Assembly (NCBI GenBank): GCA_019455065.1
Contig: JACFNC010000011.1
Coordinates: 62,001 to 126,000 of the forward strand
DNA length: 64,000 nucleotides
From: Rhodospirillales bacterium
GTDB taxonomy: Bacteria > Pseudomonadota > Alphaproteobacteria > Rhodospirillales > Magnetospirillaceae
Direction of reading: 5' to 3'
A program made the position numbers and the translations under genes. Below, piece by piece: positions 17,952 through 26,144 of the stretch. Within the stretch, counting starts at the first letter, position 1, and each line of letters begins with the position of its first letter. Below the pieces are notes generated by a model that made no database searches, had not been told where the DNA came from, and worked only from the letters and a program-made list of their open reading frames with translations.

Positions 17952-18839
17952 TCAGGCCCGGTAGAGCTTGCGCACCGCGCGGATGGCGTTGGTGCCGGTC
18001 TGTTCGAGGAAGTTCCGGTAGTTGGCGAGAACGTAGTTGTCGTCGGGCAAGGGGACGTAGCCGCGCCACGGCGTGCCGAGCACCGTGTCGAAACCGTAAG
18101 GTACGGTGAGCGTGAGGAAGGCGCATTCCAGGCCGTGCTTGAGATCGGAACCGTCGGCGGCCTTCGGCGGCAACTGCTGGCCGATGTTGGACAACCCGCC
18201 CATGATATGGACTCCCGCGAGGTCGGGATCGGCGCCGATGCGGCGGATGGCGTCGATGGTGGCGCGGTTGAGGCCTTCGGTGTCGGCGACGATGGCGCTG
18301 ACCGACATGTCGAGGAAGATGTCGTCGGCCGCCATGCCGTATTCGTCCCGCAGACGCAGCACCGCGCGGCGGGCGGTGGACGCCGCCTCGTCGGCCGTCT
18401 TGTTGCCCTTGGCAACTCCGTTCTCGACGCGCTCGGACGTCATCACGATGACCTTGAAGGCGAAATCCTTGCGCAGGTCCATCAGGTCCCAGCGATGCTC
18501 GGTGACCGAATTGACGATCGGCAGGCGTCCGCGAGCCTTGGCCGCGTCATAGTTCTTCAGGCACAACTCCTGGACTGAAAGGCTGGGGAAATCGAACGAC
18601 AGCGGTACGTCCACGACCGCCTGGATGGCCCGGATCACTTCGGCCATGAATTCCGGCTCTGTCTGCGCCCGCGCGCCGACGTTGACGTTGAGATAGTCGG
18701 CGCCGGCCTCGGCCTGCTTGACGGCCAGCGCCTGGATGCCGGGAATGTCGGACGTATCGAACAGCGCCTTCGTGCTCTTGAATCCCGGATTGATGCGCTC
18801 GCCGATGATCTGGATGTCGAAGAAATTGGGCGTGCTCAC
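17952..18839 (-). CDS. Pterin-binding methyltransferase (methyl-THF:corrinoid type)
   Basis: This 295-residue protein has the dihydropteroate synthase-like pterin-binding barrel: IIGERINPGFKST at the N-terminus, EAGADYLNVNVGAR, VPLSFDFPS, IVNSVTEHRW, DIFLDMSVSAIVADTEGL and GGLSNIGQQLP. These positions match AcsE/MtvA-like enzymes that move a methyl group between a corrinoid protein and tetrahydrofolate. In this operon it would transfer the methyl group from the corrinoid protein to THF. It lies 12 bases downstream of the RACo-like gene and ends five bases before the amidohydrolase start. It is not a folate biosynthesis dihydropteroate synthase, given its length and partners. Confidence 0.88.
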   Translation of the reverse strand: MSTPNFFDIQIIGERINPGFKSTKALFDTSDIPGIQALAVKQAEAGADYLNVNVGARAQTEPEFMAEVIRAIQAVVDVPLSFDFPSLSVQELCLKNYDAAKARGRLPIVNSVTEHRWDLMDLRKDFAFKVIVMTSERVENGVAKGNKTADEAASTARRAVLRLRDEYGMAADDIFLDMSVSAIVADTEGLNRATIDAIRRIGADPDLAGVHIMGGLSNIGQQLPPKAADGSDLKHGLECAFLTLTVPYGFDTVLGTPWRGYVPLPDDNYVLANYRNFLEQTGTNAIRAVRKLYRA

Positions 18840-18851
18840 GGTCGGTTTTCC

Positions 18852-20648
18852 TTATTGCGGGGTCGCGGGGAACCGGATGTTCTTGAGAAATTCCTTTTGG
18901 AATTCGGGAATGGTGTTGAGTTCGACATAGATCGCCCGCCGCGCCAGCTCCTCGGCCCGCGCCATGTCGGCGCGGTCGGTGAGCATGCGGCAGACGCCCA
19001 GGCCGGCGGCGTTGCCCACCTGCTCGAAGCGCTCGCGGGGCAGATCGGGGAACATACCGATCGCCACCCCGCTGCCGATGTCGACATAGCTGCCGAAGGC
19101 GCCGGCGATGATGAAGCGATCGACGGCGGCGGCGGACAAGCCGGCTTGGCGAAGGAGCAAGTCGGTCGCCGTGCGAATCGCCGCCTTGGCGAGCTGTACG
19201 GCGCGGATGTCGTGTTGGGTGAAATGCACCTCGGGCGCCAGCCTGGCGAAGCGCGCACCGGCGGCCTCGCCCACGTCGGGATGCGAGGCGATCAGGCGTC
19301 CGCCGTGATCGACGATACCCGCCCCATGCAGGACCGCGACGGCGTCGAGCACCCCCGACCCGCACAGCCCGATGGCCTTCTTGTTCGCGATCGTCTTGAC
19401 GGCGACCCGACCATCCACCACCGCCACCCGCTCGATCGCCCCGTCGGCGGCGCGCATGCCGCATGAGATGTGGCCGCCCTCCAGCGCCGGCCCCGAGGGA
19501 CAGGAGGTCGACAGGATGCGGTCTTCGGAAAGGAGCGAGATTTCGGTGTTGGTGCCGATGTCCATGACGAGGGCGGTGACTCCGCTCCACCGGTGCTCGG
19601 TGCCGAGCAGCGCGGTGACGTGATCGCCGCCCACGAAACCGCCGATATTGGCCACGAGATGGATGCGGGCGCCGGGGCAGATGTCCAGCCCCACGTCCGA
19701 CGCCCGCACGTCCATGCCGCCCCGCACCGCGGCGACGAAGGGCGCACGGCCGAGCTGATGGACGGGCAGGCCGGCCAGAAGGTGGTGCATGGCCGTGTTG
19801 CCGCAGACCACCGCATCCACCACGTCGTGGACATCGGCGCCCACCGCATGGCAGAGGTCGCGCACGACGGTGTTGAGCCCGGCGACGATGGCGCCGCGCA
19901 GGTCCTCGGCGCCGTTCGCCGCCTGGATGGCGTGGTTGATGCGGCTGATCAGGTCGGCGCCCCAGCTCGCCTGGGGATTCTCGATGCCCAGCGCCGCCAG
20001 CCGCCGGCCGCTCTCGAGGTCAATGAGGAAAGCCGCGGCGTTGGTCGTGCCCAGATCCACCGCCAGCCCCAGCGTCGCCCCGCCCGGTGGGGAGAAGCCG
20101 AACACCAGGTCACCCATGATGCGCGCCCGCGCCGACCACGCGTGCCCGCGCAGGATGCCGGGAAGGCGGCGGGCGGCCGGGAGCTCGACCGCCGAAACGG
20201 GCCGCCCAAGGGCCATCCTTACCCGCTCGACGTCGGCCACCGGGTCGTGCAGCGAGGGCGGAGTCACGGTTACGTCCACCGTAGCGACTCTGGGATCGCG
20301 ACCGAGCGGCCGGGTATCGTCGTGCCCGACTTCGGCCCGCGCGACCGGGGCCAAAGACCGCGGGGCGATCTCGACCACGCAGTCGCCGCGCACCTTGGTC
20401 CGGCAGGCGCGCCGCCAGCGGTGGTGGCCGCCCGATCCCTCGCCCTCGGGGTCCTCGACGTGCCCCTGGGCGACGCGGACCATGCAGGAACCGCAGGTGC
20501 CCCGCCCGCCGCAGGCGCCGACGATGCGCACGCCGCCGCGCCGCGCCGCCTGGAACAGCGTTTCGCCCTCCGATCCCGCGACCTCGCAGCCGAGATCGGG
20601 AAAGTGCAGGCGGTGGGTGCGGTGCGGGTCGAACACGACGCGTGTCAA
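18852..20648 (-). CDS. RACo-like corrinoid activator: [2Fe-2S] ferredoxin plus ASKHA domain
   Basis: The product is about 598 residues if it starts at the TTG overlapping the previous stop (TTGA); a GTG four codons later is an alternative. The N-terminus is a ferredoxin-like domain with cysteines 46, 52, 55 and 82 in ACGGRGTCGSC...AC, a [2Fe-2S] pattern. A linker and then an ASKHA ATPase core follow: LGLAVDLGTTNAAAFLID, VVCGNTAMHHLLAG, VMDIGTNTEISLL, LCGSGVLDAVAVLH and FIIAGAFGSYVDI. Proteins of this design (DUF4445, RACo, RamA-like in role) use ATP to reduce Co(II) corrinoid back to Co(I). It fits repair of the operon's corrinoid protein after accidental oxidation. Confidence 0.9.
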   Translation of the reverse strand: MTRVVFDPHRTHRLHFPDLGCEVAGSEGETLFQAARRGGVRIVGACGGRGTCGSCMVRVAQGHVEDPEGEGSGGHHRWRRACRTKVRGDCVVEIAPRSLAPVARAEVGHDDTRPLGRDPRVATVDVTVTPPSLHDPVADVERVRMALGRPVSAVELPAARRLPGILRGHAWSARARIMGDLVFGFSPPGGATLGLAVDLGTTNAAAFLIDLESGRRLAALGIENPQASWGADLISRINHAIQAANGAEDLRGAIVAGLNTVVRDLCHAVGADVHDVVDAVVCGNTAMHHLLAGLPVHQLGRAPFVAAVRGGMDVRASDVGLDICPGARIHLVANIGGFVGGDHVTALLGTEHRWSGVTALVMDIGTNTEISLLSEDRILSTSCPSGPALEGGHISCGMRAADGAIERVAVVDGRVAVKTIANKKAIGLCGSGVLDAVAVLHGAGIVDHGGRLIASHPDVGEAAGARFARLAPEVHFTQHDIRAVQLAKAAIRTATDLLLRQAGLSAAAVDRFIIAGAFGSYVDIGSGVAIGMFPDLPRERFEQVGNAAGLGVCRMLTDRADMARAEELARRAIYVELNTIPEFQKEFLKNIRFPATPQ

Positions 20649-21325
20649 TCGCCGTGAACCGGCGGGCGGGCATGGGCGCAGCGGGCCGCCGAGCGGCAGT
20701 CGTCGCAGCGCGACCATTTGGCCTCGGGCAGGTCCACCCCAACCCCGAAGACCGCCGAGGCACTCTTCACGGGGTGCATCATGGCACCCGAATTGACAGT
20801 CACGCCCAACGTATCGCCGCCCGCCAGGCGGACGACCAGGGCCTGCGTTTCGAGGGCAAGGCCGGGGTCTCCGGAACGCAGTTCGCCGGCCAGACACAGG
20901 CCCTCGTGGCCGACCTCGGCCATCATCCGATGCTGCATGCGCCGCGACAGGGCGAACAGCAGTTCATTGCCGAGATTGTCCAGGGCCATGGCGAGGGAGC
21001 GTCGCCCCTGCCCGAACAGCTCGCGCACCCGCGCCTCGAGGGCCGGGCCCAGCGTGCATACCCCGCAAGCCAGCGCGGTCAGGCTGCCCGTCTCCGGCAG
21101 CAGCCACGGCGCCTCCAGGGGTTCGCCCTCCACCCAAAGCAGGTTCCCGGTACCGCGGTCGAGGGGCACGATGCGATACGCGAAGGAGCCGCGCCCCAGA
21201 GCCTCGGTGGCCGCCAGCGTCAGCGCCTCGGCGCGAAGCCGGCCGGCGACCGGCGACGACGGCCGCCGTGACGCGCCCGCCGCCGTCGCGGACGCGAGGA
21301 CGTCGATGTCGCCGGCGACCGCCAT
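20645..21325 (-). CDS. MetH-activation-domain-like protein
   Basis: The 226-residue protein resembles the B12-dependent methionine synthase activation domain found as a separate polypeptide beside corrinoid methyltransferases. Key stretches are LACGVCTLGPALEARVRELF, MALDNLGNELLFALSRRMQHRMMAEVGHEG and LGVTVNSGAMMHPVKSASAVFGVG, the last matching the SAM-site loop pattern with a P-x-KS core. It ends with a cysteine cluster, CDDCRSAARC, that MetH lacks. Its stop overlaps the start of the RACo-like gene and it lies eight bases after the UroD-type gene. It may dock with the corrinoid protein during reactivation, with or without SAM. Confidence 0.75.
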   Translation of the reverse strand: MAVAGDIDVLASATAAGASRRPSSPVAGRLRAEALTLAATEALGRGSFAYRIVPLDRGTGNLLWVEGEPLEAPWLLPETGSLTALACGVCTLGPALEARVRELFGQGRRSLAMALDNLGNELLFALSRRMQHRMMAEVGHEGLCLAGELRSGDPGLALETQALVVRLAGGDTLGVTVNSGAMMHPVKSASAVFGVGVDLPEAKWSRCDDCRSAARCAHARPPVHGD

Positions 21326-21332
21326 GTCCGCC

Positions 21333-22595
21333 TCAGCCGCCGTACTTGCGGGCGGCCGTGAACATGGCGCGGACGTTCTCGACCGGGGTTTCGTCCGGAA
21401 TGCCGAACGCGGTGTCCAGGATCAGCTTTCCGCCCTTGTTCCACACGTTGTCGACAAGGTGCCGGACCGCGGCGTCAACCTCCTCCGGCTGCCCCGTGGT
21501 CATCAGCGAAGGCGACAGGTTGCCCCGCAGCGCCACCACATCGCCCAGAACCTCGAAGGCCCGCACCATGTCGGTGCGCTCGAACCAGTAGATGCACTTC
21601 CCGGCGGGAATGTCGGCGATGGTTTCCAGACGCTTGGTGCAGTCGGCCTCCCACAGCGGCATTGGGATCAGGTCGGCCTCGATCAGGTCGAGCATCATCT
21701 GGCGGAAACTGGGCCACCAGAACTCCTCGAACTGCTTGGGCGACATGAAGGCGTCGGGCGCCCAGTGGATAGGCAGCATGACGATCGGATTGCCGGAGGC
21801 GCGTGCGTTGGCGATGGTCATGCGCGTCAAGTTGATGCGCATCATCTCGATCGCCTCGTGCAGCTTGTCCTTGTTGCGGAACAGGTCCTTCATCATGCCC
21901 GTGGCGCCCCGGAAATAGTCCGCGAGCACGTCGTAGGGGGCGCCGGAGTTGCTGCCATTGATCAGCGGGTAGCCGAGCCCGTTGATCCGCTTGTTCCATT
22001 CCCCCGCGCGCCTGGCGTAGGCGTCCACTTCGTCGGCGGCGTCGAGCACCCGCCGAAGCGCCTTGCGCAGATCGGGATTGGCGAACGCCCGCATGCCGGT
22101 GACCGCCCGGAAGTAGAACATGCCGGGGAGGACCGGGAAGTTTTCGAAACCTTCAAAGACCCCGAAAATCCTGGGCAGGTAGGTATTCAGGTAGAAACCC
22201 GTGGGATCGCGCAGCAGCGCCGTGTACTCCTCGGGTTTCATGTATTCGCGATCAAGGTATTGATAGGGCTGGTCGTCTTCGACCCCATGCCCCGGCCATT
22301 GCAGTTGCTTGTAGTCAAGCGCCTCGAGGATGCGGCCGAGGGCGGTGGCGCCGAAAAGAGGTGAGACCCCGTCGGGTTCGAATTCGAGGACGGCCCGCTC
22401 GGCGATCTCGGCGACCTTGTCATAGTCGTACATCGCCTCCTTGAAGGTGATGCCGCCGTATTTGGCCAGCCAGAAGGTCGCGTACATCACCACCGGCATG
22501 CGGTCGGGCTGCCGCAGGGCGACGCAGTCCATGATGCGCCGCCAGCGGGCGTCGTAGAGCGCTTGCGCCTGCGCGGTCTCCCCCGAGTCGCCCAT
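21333..22595 (-). CDS. Uroporphyrinogen-decarboxylase-family corrinoid methyltransferase
   Basis: The 420-residue protein starts at an ATG overlapping the stop of the corrinoid protein gene (TGATG); an ATG 18 bases upstream is less likely. It has the URO-D barrel marks RIMDCVALRQPDRMPVVMYATFW near the N-terminus, ALRGNLSPSLMTTGQPEEVDAAVRHLVDNVWNKGGKLILDTAFGIP near the C-terminus, and ENVRAMFTAARKYG at the end. Here it pairs with a corrinoid protein, so it is a methyltransferase of the MtaA/MtbA/CmuA-like branch rather than a haem enzyme. It is the best candidate for the substrate-specific demethylation step. The methyl donor is unknown. Confidence 0.85.
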   Translation of the reverse strand: MGDSGETAQAQALYDARWRRIMDCVALRQPDRMPVVMYATFWLAKYGGITFKEAMYDYDKVAEIAERAVLEFEPDGVSPLFGATALGRILEALDYKQLQWPGHGVEDDQPYQYLDREYMKPEEYTALLRDPTGFYLNTYLPRIFGVFEGFENFPVLPGMFYFRAVTGMRAFANPDLRKALRRVLDAADEVDAYARRAGEWNKRINGLGYPLINGSNSGAPYDVLADYFRGATGMMKDLFRNKDKLHEAIEMMRINLTRMTIANARASGNPIVMLPIHWAPDAFMSPKQFEEFWWPSFRQMMLDLIEADLIPMPLWEADCTKRLETIADIPAGKCIYWFERTDMVRAFEVLGDVVALRGNLSPSLMTTGQPEEVDAAVRHLVDNVWNKGGKLILDTAFGIPDETPVENVRAMFTAARKYGG

Positions 22596-23284
22596 CACGC
22601 GGCCTCCAGCCATTTACGGCACAGATTGACCGCCTCGACGGCGTTGACCCCGAAAGCGTCGGCGCCGGTGTAGGCGCGCACCGTCTCGTCGATCTGGCCG
22701 CCGCCGATCATCACCTTGAACTGGCCGCGCACGCCCTCCTTCTCGAAGGCGGAGATCGTCTCCTTCATCGAGTCGAAGGCCAGGGTGAGGAACCCGGAGA
22801 GCCCGACCACGTCGGGCTGAAAGGAATTGATTTCCTCGATGAAGGTGCGCACCGGCACGTCGACTCCGATGTCCTTGACCTCGAATCCATTGATGTCGAG
22901 CATGAAGGTCACGATGTTCTTGCCGATGTCGTGCAGGTCGCCGTGAACGGTGCCGATCAGCACCTTGCCGAGTTTCCGGCGCGCGCCTTCGTCCTTCTGG
23001 TCGATCAGCGGCTTGGCCACCGCAGAGACCTGGTCGAGCATCTCGCCGGCCAGCACCAACTCAGGCAGGAAGTACTCGCCCTCCTCGAAGCGCTTGCCGA
23101 CCATGTCCATCGCCATGCGGCACAGGTCCAGCACCCTCATCGGATTCGCGTGATCCTGGAGCAGCATCTTGTTGGCGAGGGCGAGGGCCTCGTCTTCTTC
23201 CATGGATGCCAGCAAATCCACCAGCCGCCGTTCCTCTTCGGTCATGGAAACCGAGGCCGGTCCAGTGCCTTGCGTACTCGTCAT
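22595..23284 (-). CDS. Corrinoid (B12-binding) methyltransferase protein
   Basis: This 229-residue protein has the two-domain plan of MtaC/MtbC-type corrinoid proteins. Residues about 15-100 form the helical cap with YFLPELVLAGEML. Residues 106-229 form the B12-binding Rossmann-like domain with the cobalt-ligating motif D116-x-H118-x-x-G121 in VHGDLHDIGKN, then VVGLSGFLTL and MIGGGQ. The corrinoid carries the methyl group between the UroD-type enzyme and the pterin enzyme. It is the first gene of the leftward operon, with a GGGAGGAACTG ribosome site and an operator-containing promoter about 180 bases upstream. Confidence 0.93.
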   Translation of the reverse strand: MTSTQGTGPASVSMTEEERRLVDLLASMEEDEALALANKMLLQDHANPMRVLDLCRMAMDMVGKRFEEGEYFLPELVLAGEMLDQVSAVAKPLIDQKDEGARRKLGKVLIGTVHGDLHDIGKNIVTFMLDINGFEVKDIGVDVPVRTFIEEINSFQPDVVGLSGFLTLAFDSMKETISAFEKEGVRGQFKVMIGGGQIDETVRAYTGADAFGVNAVEAVNLCRKWLEAA

Positions 23285-23452
23285 CAGTTCCTCCCTTTGG
23301 TGGGCGACCGCCCGGTCGCCGACACGATCGAAACGAGATCAGGGAGGCAGGGGCGGACGGACTTGCACAGGCAAGCCGACCAGCCGATGTCGTTTCCGTC
23401 CCTCTCTCGCCGCCTGCGAATTCTTGCCATGCCCGCTTCGGCGTTTCTCATT

Positions 23453-23485
23453 TTTCTACGTCATGTGAGTTGAAACATCAACTCA
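23453..23485 (-). promoter_or_regulatory. Promoter of corrinoid operon with MarR operator candidate
   Basis: A perfect inverted repeat TGAGTTGA-AACA-TCAACTCA lies at 23466-23485. On the minus strand, its inner part contains a TTGATG -35 (23476-23481), followed after 17 bases by a TAGAAA -10 (23453-23458). The operator therefore covers the -35 of the corrinoid operon. The same half-sites recur at 24132-24148 before the second binding protein gene. The MarR protein of 23507-24025 is the likely ligand. Confidence 0.65.
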
Positions 23486-23506
23486 TTTGGATTCCCATGC
23501 CACTCC

Positions 23507-24025
23507 CTATTCGGGGATGTCGATCGGCCGGTCAACGATGGGCATGCGGCGCAGCATACGGTTCAAGATGCCGACCAGCAATTCGAGTTCCTCAGGCGCT
23601 ATGTCGGCCAGCAGCCGCCGCTCCCGTTCCAAGGCCACGCGGATGATACGATCCTGCAGGCGACACCCCTCGGGCGTAAGTGCGATTTCCAGGAACCGGC
23701 TGCGCTGGGTGCTGGACCGGACTTCGACCAGCCCCTTGTCCTTCAGGCTGCGAACGCTCCGGCTGACGGCGGCCTTGTCGAGCCCGATGACCTGGCAGAT
23801 GCGGCTGGGCGAGATCCACGGTTCGAGCGCAAGCAGCGCCATGCAGCGCCACTCGATGACCCCGACGCCGAAATGCTTGCGGTAGAGGTTGGAGGATCCG
23901 TTGGTGATCTTGTTGGCCAGAAACACCAGCAGGGCCGGCACATACCGCTCGAGATCGAGCACGACCTGGGAATTCGCGAGAGGCGCCTGGAGATCGGCCG
24001 CCTGAGCTGCTTTGGGTTTGGCCAT
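23507..24025 (-). CDS. MarR-family transcriptional regulator (second)
   Basis: The 172-residue protein carries a winged helix-turn-helix: GVIEWRCMALLALEPWISPSRICQVIGLDKAAVSRSVRSLKDKGLVEVRSSTQRSRFLEIALTPEG. The recognition helix KAAVSRSVRSL and the following wing are typical of MarR proteins. It lies between the corrinoid operon (same direction, downstream) and a divergent substrate-binding protein. Matching palindromes overlap both promoters, at 23466-23485 and 24132-24148. It probably represses both until the methylated substrate or a product binds. It is only distantly similar to the MarR protein of 5273-5788, and its operator differs. Confidence 0.88.
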   Translation of the reverse strand: MAKPKAAQAADLQAPLANSQVVLDLERYVPALLVFLANKITNGSSNLYRKHFGVGVIEWRCMALLALEPWISPSRICQVIGLDKAAVSRSVRSLKDKGLVEVRSSTQRSRFLEIALTPEGCRLQDRIIRVALERERRLLADIAPEELELLVGILNRMLRRMPIVDRPIDIPE

Positions 24026-24110
24026 CGCGAATGAAGTTATCTCGTCCTAAAGCCGAAGTCTCGTCGTCGATTGATAGGCCGGTAGGCGGCAACGCTGCAA
24101 CCTCGGCGTC

Positions 24111-24148
24111 TTGACACGCCCGGCCCCGCCGGTTGATGATTCAACTCA
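24111..24148 (+). promoter_or_regulatory. Promoter of second binding protein with MarR operator candidate
   Basis: A perfect TTGACA -35 (24111-24116) is followed after 18 bases by GATGAT (24135-24140). The inverted repeat GTTGA-TGAT-TCAAC (24132-24145) covers this -10, and its right half TCAACTCA is identical to that of the palindrome at 23466-23485. Position over the -10 fits repression. The site lies 108-159 bases upstream of the divergent genes' starts. Confidence 0.62.
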
Positions 24149-24183
24149 CCAAGAACCCGTCGAATAAATCCGAGGGAGGGAGT

Positions 24184-25353
24184 ATGAAACACGTTCCGGA
24201 GCAACTCAAGAAATTGACCGTCGGGGTGGCGGCGGCCATGGCGCTGGCAGCATTCGCCGGCGCGTCCCAGGCGGCCGAGCCGCCGATCAAGATCGGCACC
24301 TTCCTGTCGACGACCGGCCCCGCCTCGTTCCTGGGCGAGCCCGCGCGCAAGACCATGGAGATGGAAGTGGCCCGCATCAACGCCGCGGGCGGCCTTCTGG
24401 GGCGCAAGATCGAAATGATCCTGTACGATGACGGCGGCGCCGCCGACAAGGCCGCCTCGCTCGCGAAGCGGCTGATCGAGAACGACAACGTCGATATCCT
24501 GATCGGCGCCAGCACCACGGCGACCACGATGGCGACGCTGCCGCTGGCCGAGAAGGCGAACGTCCCGTTCATCTCCAACGCCGGCGCCATCATCATCGTC
24601 GACCCGGTGCGCAAGTGGGTGTTCAAAACCCCCCACACCGACCGGATGGCGGCCGAGAAGGTGTTCGCCGACATCAAGGCCCGCGGCTTCAAGAAGGTCG
24701 CCCTGCTGTCGGAGGACTCGGCGTTCGGAAAGTCGGGCCGCGAACAGATTCTCGCCGTGGCCCCTTCCTACGGCCTGGAGATCGTCGAAGATCAAGTGTA
24801 CGGGGCGAAGGACCCGGACATGACCGTGCAGTTGACCAAGATCCGAAGCAACGCCTCGGCGCAGGCCCTGATAATCTGGGGCCTCGGACAAGGACCGGCG
24901 GTGGCCAGCAAGAACTACCGCCAGCTCAACATGAAACTGCCGACCTACCATTCCCATGGCGTCGCGTCGAAGGACTTCGTCGCCATGGCGGGCGAGGCCG
25001 CCGAAGGCATGCGCATTCCCGCCGCGACCGCGGTAGTGGCCGACCGGCTGTCCGATGCCGACCCGCAGGCGCCCGTGGTCAAGGACTACCAGATGCGCTA
25101 TGAGGCGAAGTACAAGGAGCCGGTGTCCGCCTTCGGCGCCAATACCTTCGACGCCATGCTGATCTTCGCCGACGCCGTCAAGCGGGCGGGCAGCCTGGAC
25201 AAGGCGAAGCTGCGCGAGGCCATCGAGAAGACCCACGGCCTCGTGGGCGCCAACGGCGTGTTCAACATGAGCGAGCGTGACCACAATGGCCTGTCGTTCG
25301 ACTCGCTTCGCCTGCTCGAAGTGCGCAACGGCGACTGGGTGATCGTCAACTAG
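24184..25353 (+). CDS. Periplasmic branched-chain-type substrate-binding protein (second copy)
   Basis: The 389-residue protein follows a GGGAGGG site and has a Sec signal peptide with the core LTVGVAAAMALAAFAGASQA, cleaved before AEPPIKIG. The mature part is a LivK-type binding protein: IKIGTFLSTTGPASFLGEPARKTMEMEVARINAAGGLLGRKIEMILYDDGG, then LIGASTTATTMATLPLAEKANVPFIS and GANTFDAMLIFADAVKRAG. No permease genes accompany it, so it may use the LivH/LivM-LivG/LivF complex encoded 15 kb away. Divergence from the second MarR gene and the shared operator tie it to the corrinoid operon; it may capture the methylated substrate. Confidence 0.92.
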   Translation: MKHVPEQLKKLTVGVAAAMALAAFAGASQAAEPPIKIGTFLSTTGPASFLGEPARKTMEMEVARINAAGGLLGRKIEMILYDDGGAADKAASLAKRLIENDNVDILIGASTTATTMATLPLAEKANVPFISNAGAIIIVDPVRKWVFKTPHTDRMAAEKVFADIKARGFKKVALLSEDSAFGKSGREQILAVAPSYGLEIVEDQVYGAKDPDMTVQLTKIRSNASAQALIIWGLGQGPAVASKNYRQLNMKLPTYHSHGVASKDFVAMAGEAAEGMRIPAATAVVADRLSDADPQAPVVKDYQMRYEAKYKEPVSAFGANTFDAMLIFADAVKRAGSLDKAKLREAIEKTHGLVGANGVFNMSERDHNGLSFDSLRLLEVRNGDWVIVN

Positions 25354-25362
25354 ATGCTGGCA

Positions 25363-25395
25363 CCGCTGGCGGGTGCGGCTCGCATCCGCCAGCGG
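25363..25395 (+). terminator. Long GC hairpin after the second binding protein gene
   Basis: Arms CCGCTGGCGG (25363-25372) and CCGCCAGCGG (25386-25395) pair perfectly, with an inner TGCG/CGCA pairing in the loop. It begins nine bases after the stop codon. No T tract follows, so termination strength is uncertain. Confidence 0.55.
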
Positions 25396-25568
25396 AATCC
25401 GTTGCGCCTGCCCCTCGCGAACCCATAGCGGCCGTCATGGCTGATGGCTGCGCTCGGGGCCTTTACCCGTGCAAATCGCCGGCCTGTTGACCGCTGCCGC
25501 CGAAAAGCGGACGGGGTACGCGGGAACCTGCTGCCTGAAGAGCCGTTGGCAGCGGAAAAGGAAGGCTC

Positions 25569-26126
25569 ATGACGGAAAGAAGCAAAGCCCGGCTCATCGG
25601 CGCGATGGCGGGCATGGCGGCATTGCTGGTCGCGCTCGCCGCCACAGCCCTGATCATGATCTATTCGGGCGGCTACAACGTCGCCGCCACCGAGGACCAT
25701 CGCTCCATCACCCGGTGGGCGTTCAATACCGCCTTTCGCAACTCGATCGAGAACCGCGCCGCACAAGTCACGCCGCCGCAACTCACGGCGACCATGATCA
25801 ATTCGGGCGCCGGCCACTACAAGGCGACCTGCCAGACCTGCCATGGCGGGCCGGGGGCCAAGCGCGCCGAATGGGCAAGCGGAATGCGACCGAGGCCGCC
25901 ACACCTTGCCGAGGCCGCCACCGAATGGGAGCTGCGGGAGATTTACTGGCTGGCGAAACACGGGGCCAAGATGACCGGGATGCCGGCGTTCGGGCCGACC
26001 CACGACGACCAGACGCTGTGGGCGATCGCCGCCTTCGTCAAGGAGCTTCCGGGCATGACGCCAGAGCTTTACCAGCAAGCCGGCAAGCAGTCCGCCGAAG
26101 GCGGCAAACCACAAGAAGGGCATTAA
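25569..26126 (+). CDS. Membrane-anchored c-type cytochrome
   Basis: The 185-residue protein has an uncleaved or signal-type helix near residues 9-33 (GAMAGMAALLVALAATALIMIY). A haem-binding C88-Q-T-C91-H92 follows in HYKATCQTCHGG, then a methionine ligand candidate in MTGMPAFG (M138) and a C-terminal WAIAAFVKELPGMTPELY typical of class I cytochromes. It would sit on the periplasmic face and carry electrons. It begins a three-gene set with a DUF305 protein and a lipoprotein. The link to the corrinoid operon is only by neighbourhood. Confidence 0.88.
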   Translation: MTERSKARLIGAMAGMAALLVALAATALIMIYSGGYNVAATEDHRSITRWAFNTAFRNSIENRAAQVTPPQLTATMINSGAGHYKATCQTCHGGPGAKRAEWASGMRPRPPHLAEAATEWELREIYWLAKHGAKMTGMPAFGPTHDDQTLWAIAAFVKELPGMTPELYQQAGKQSAEGGKPQEGH

Positions 26127-26144
26127 CCAGGAAATCGGAGTCCA

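Noticed and set aside
17952-18839. Dihydropteroate synthase (folate biosynthesis)
   Set aside because: The pterin-binding fold is shared, but the corrinoid operon context and sequence point to a methyltransferase.
21333-22595. Uroporphyrinogen decarboxylase of haem synthesis (hemE)
   Set aside because: The fold is shared, but the gene is coupled to a corrinoid protein and lies in a demethylation operon with no other haem genes.
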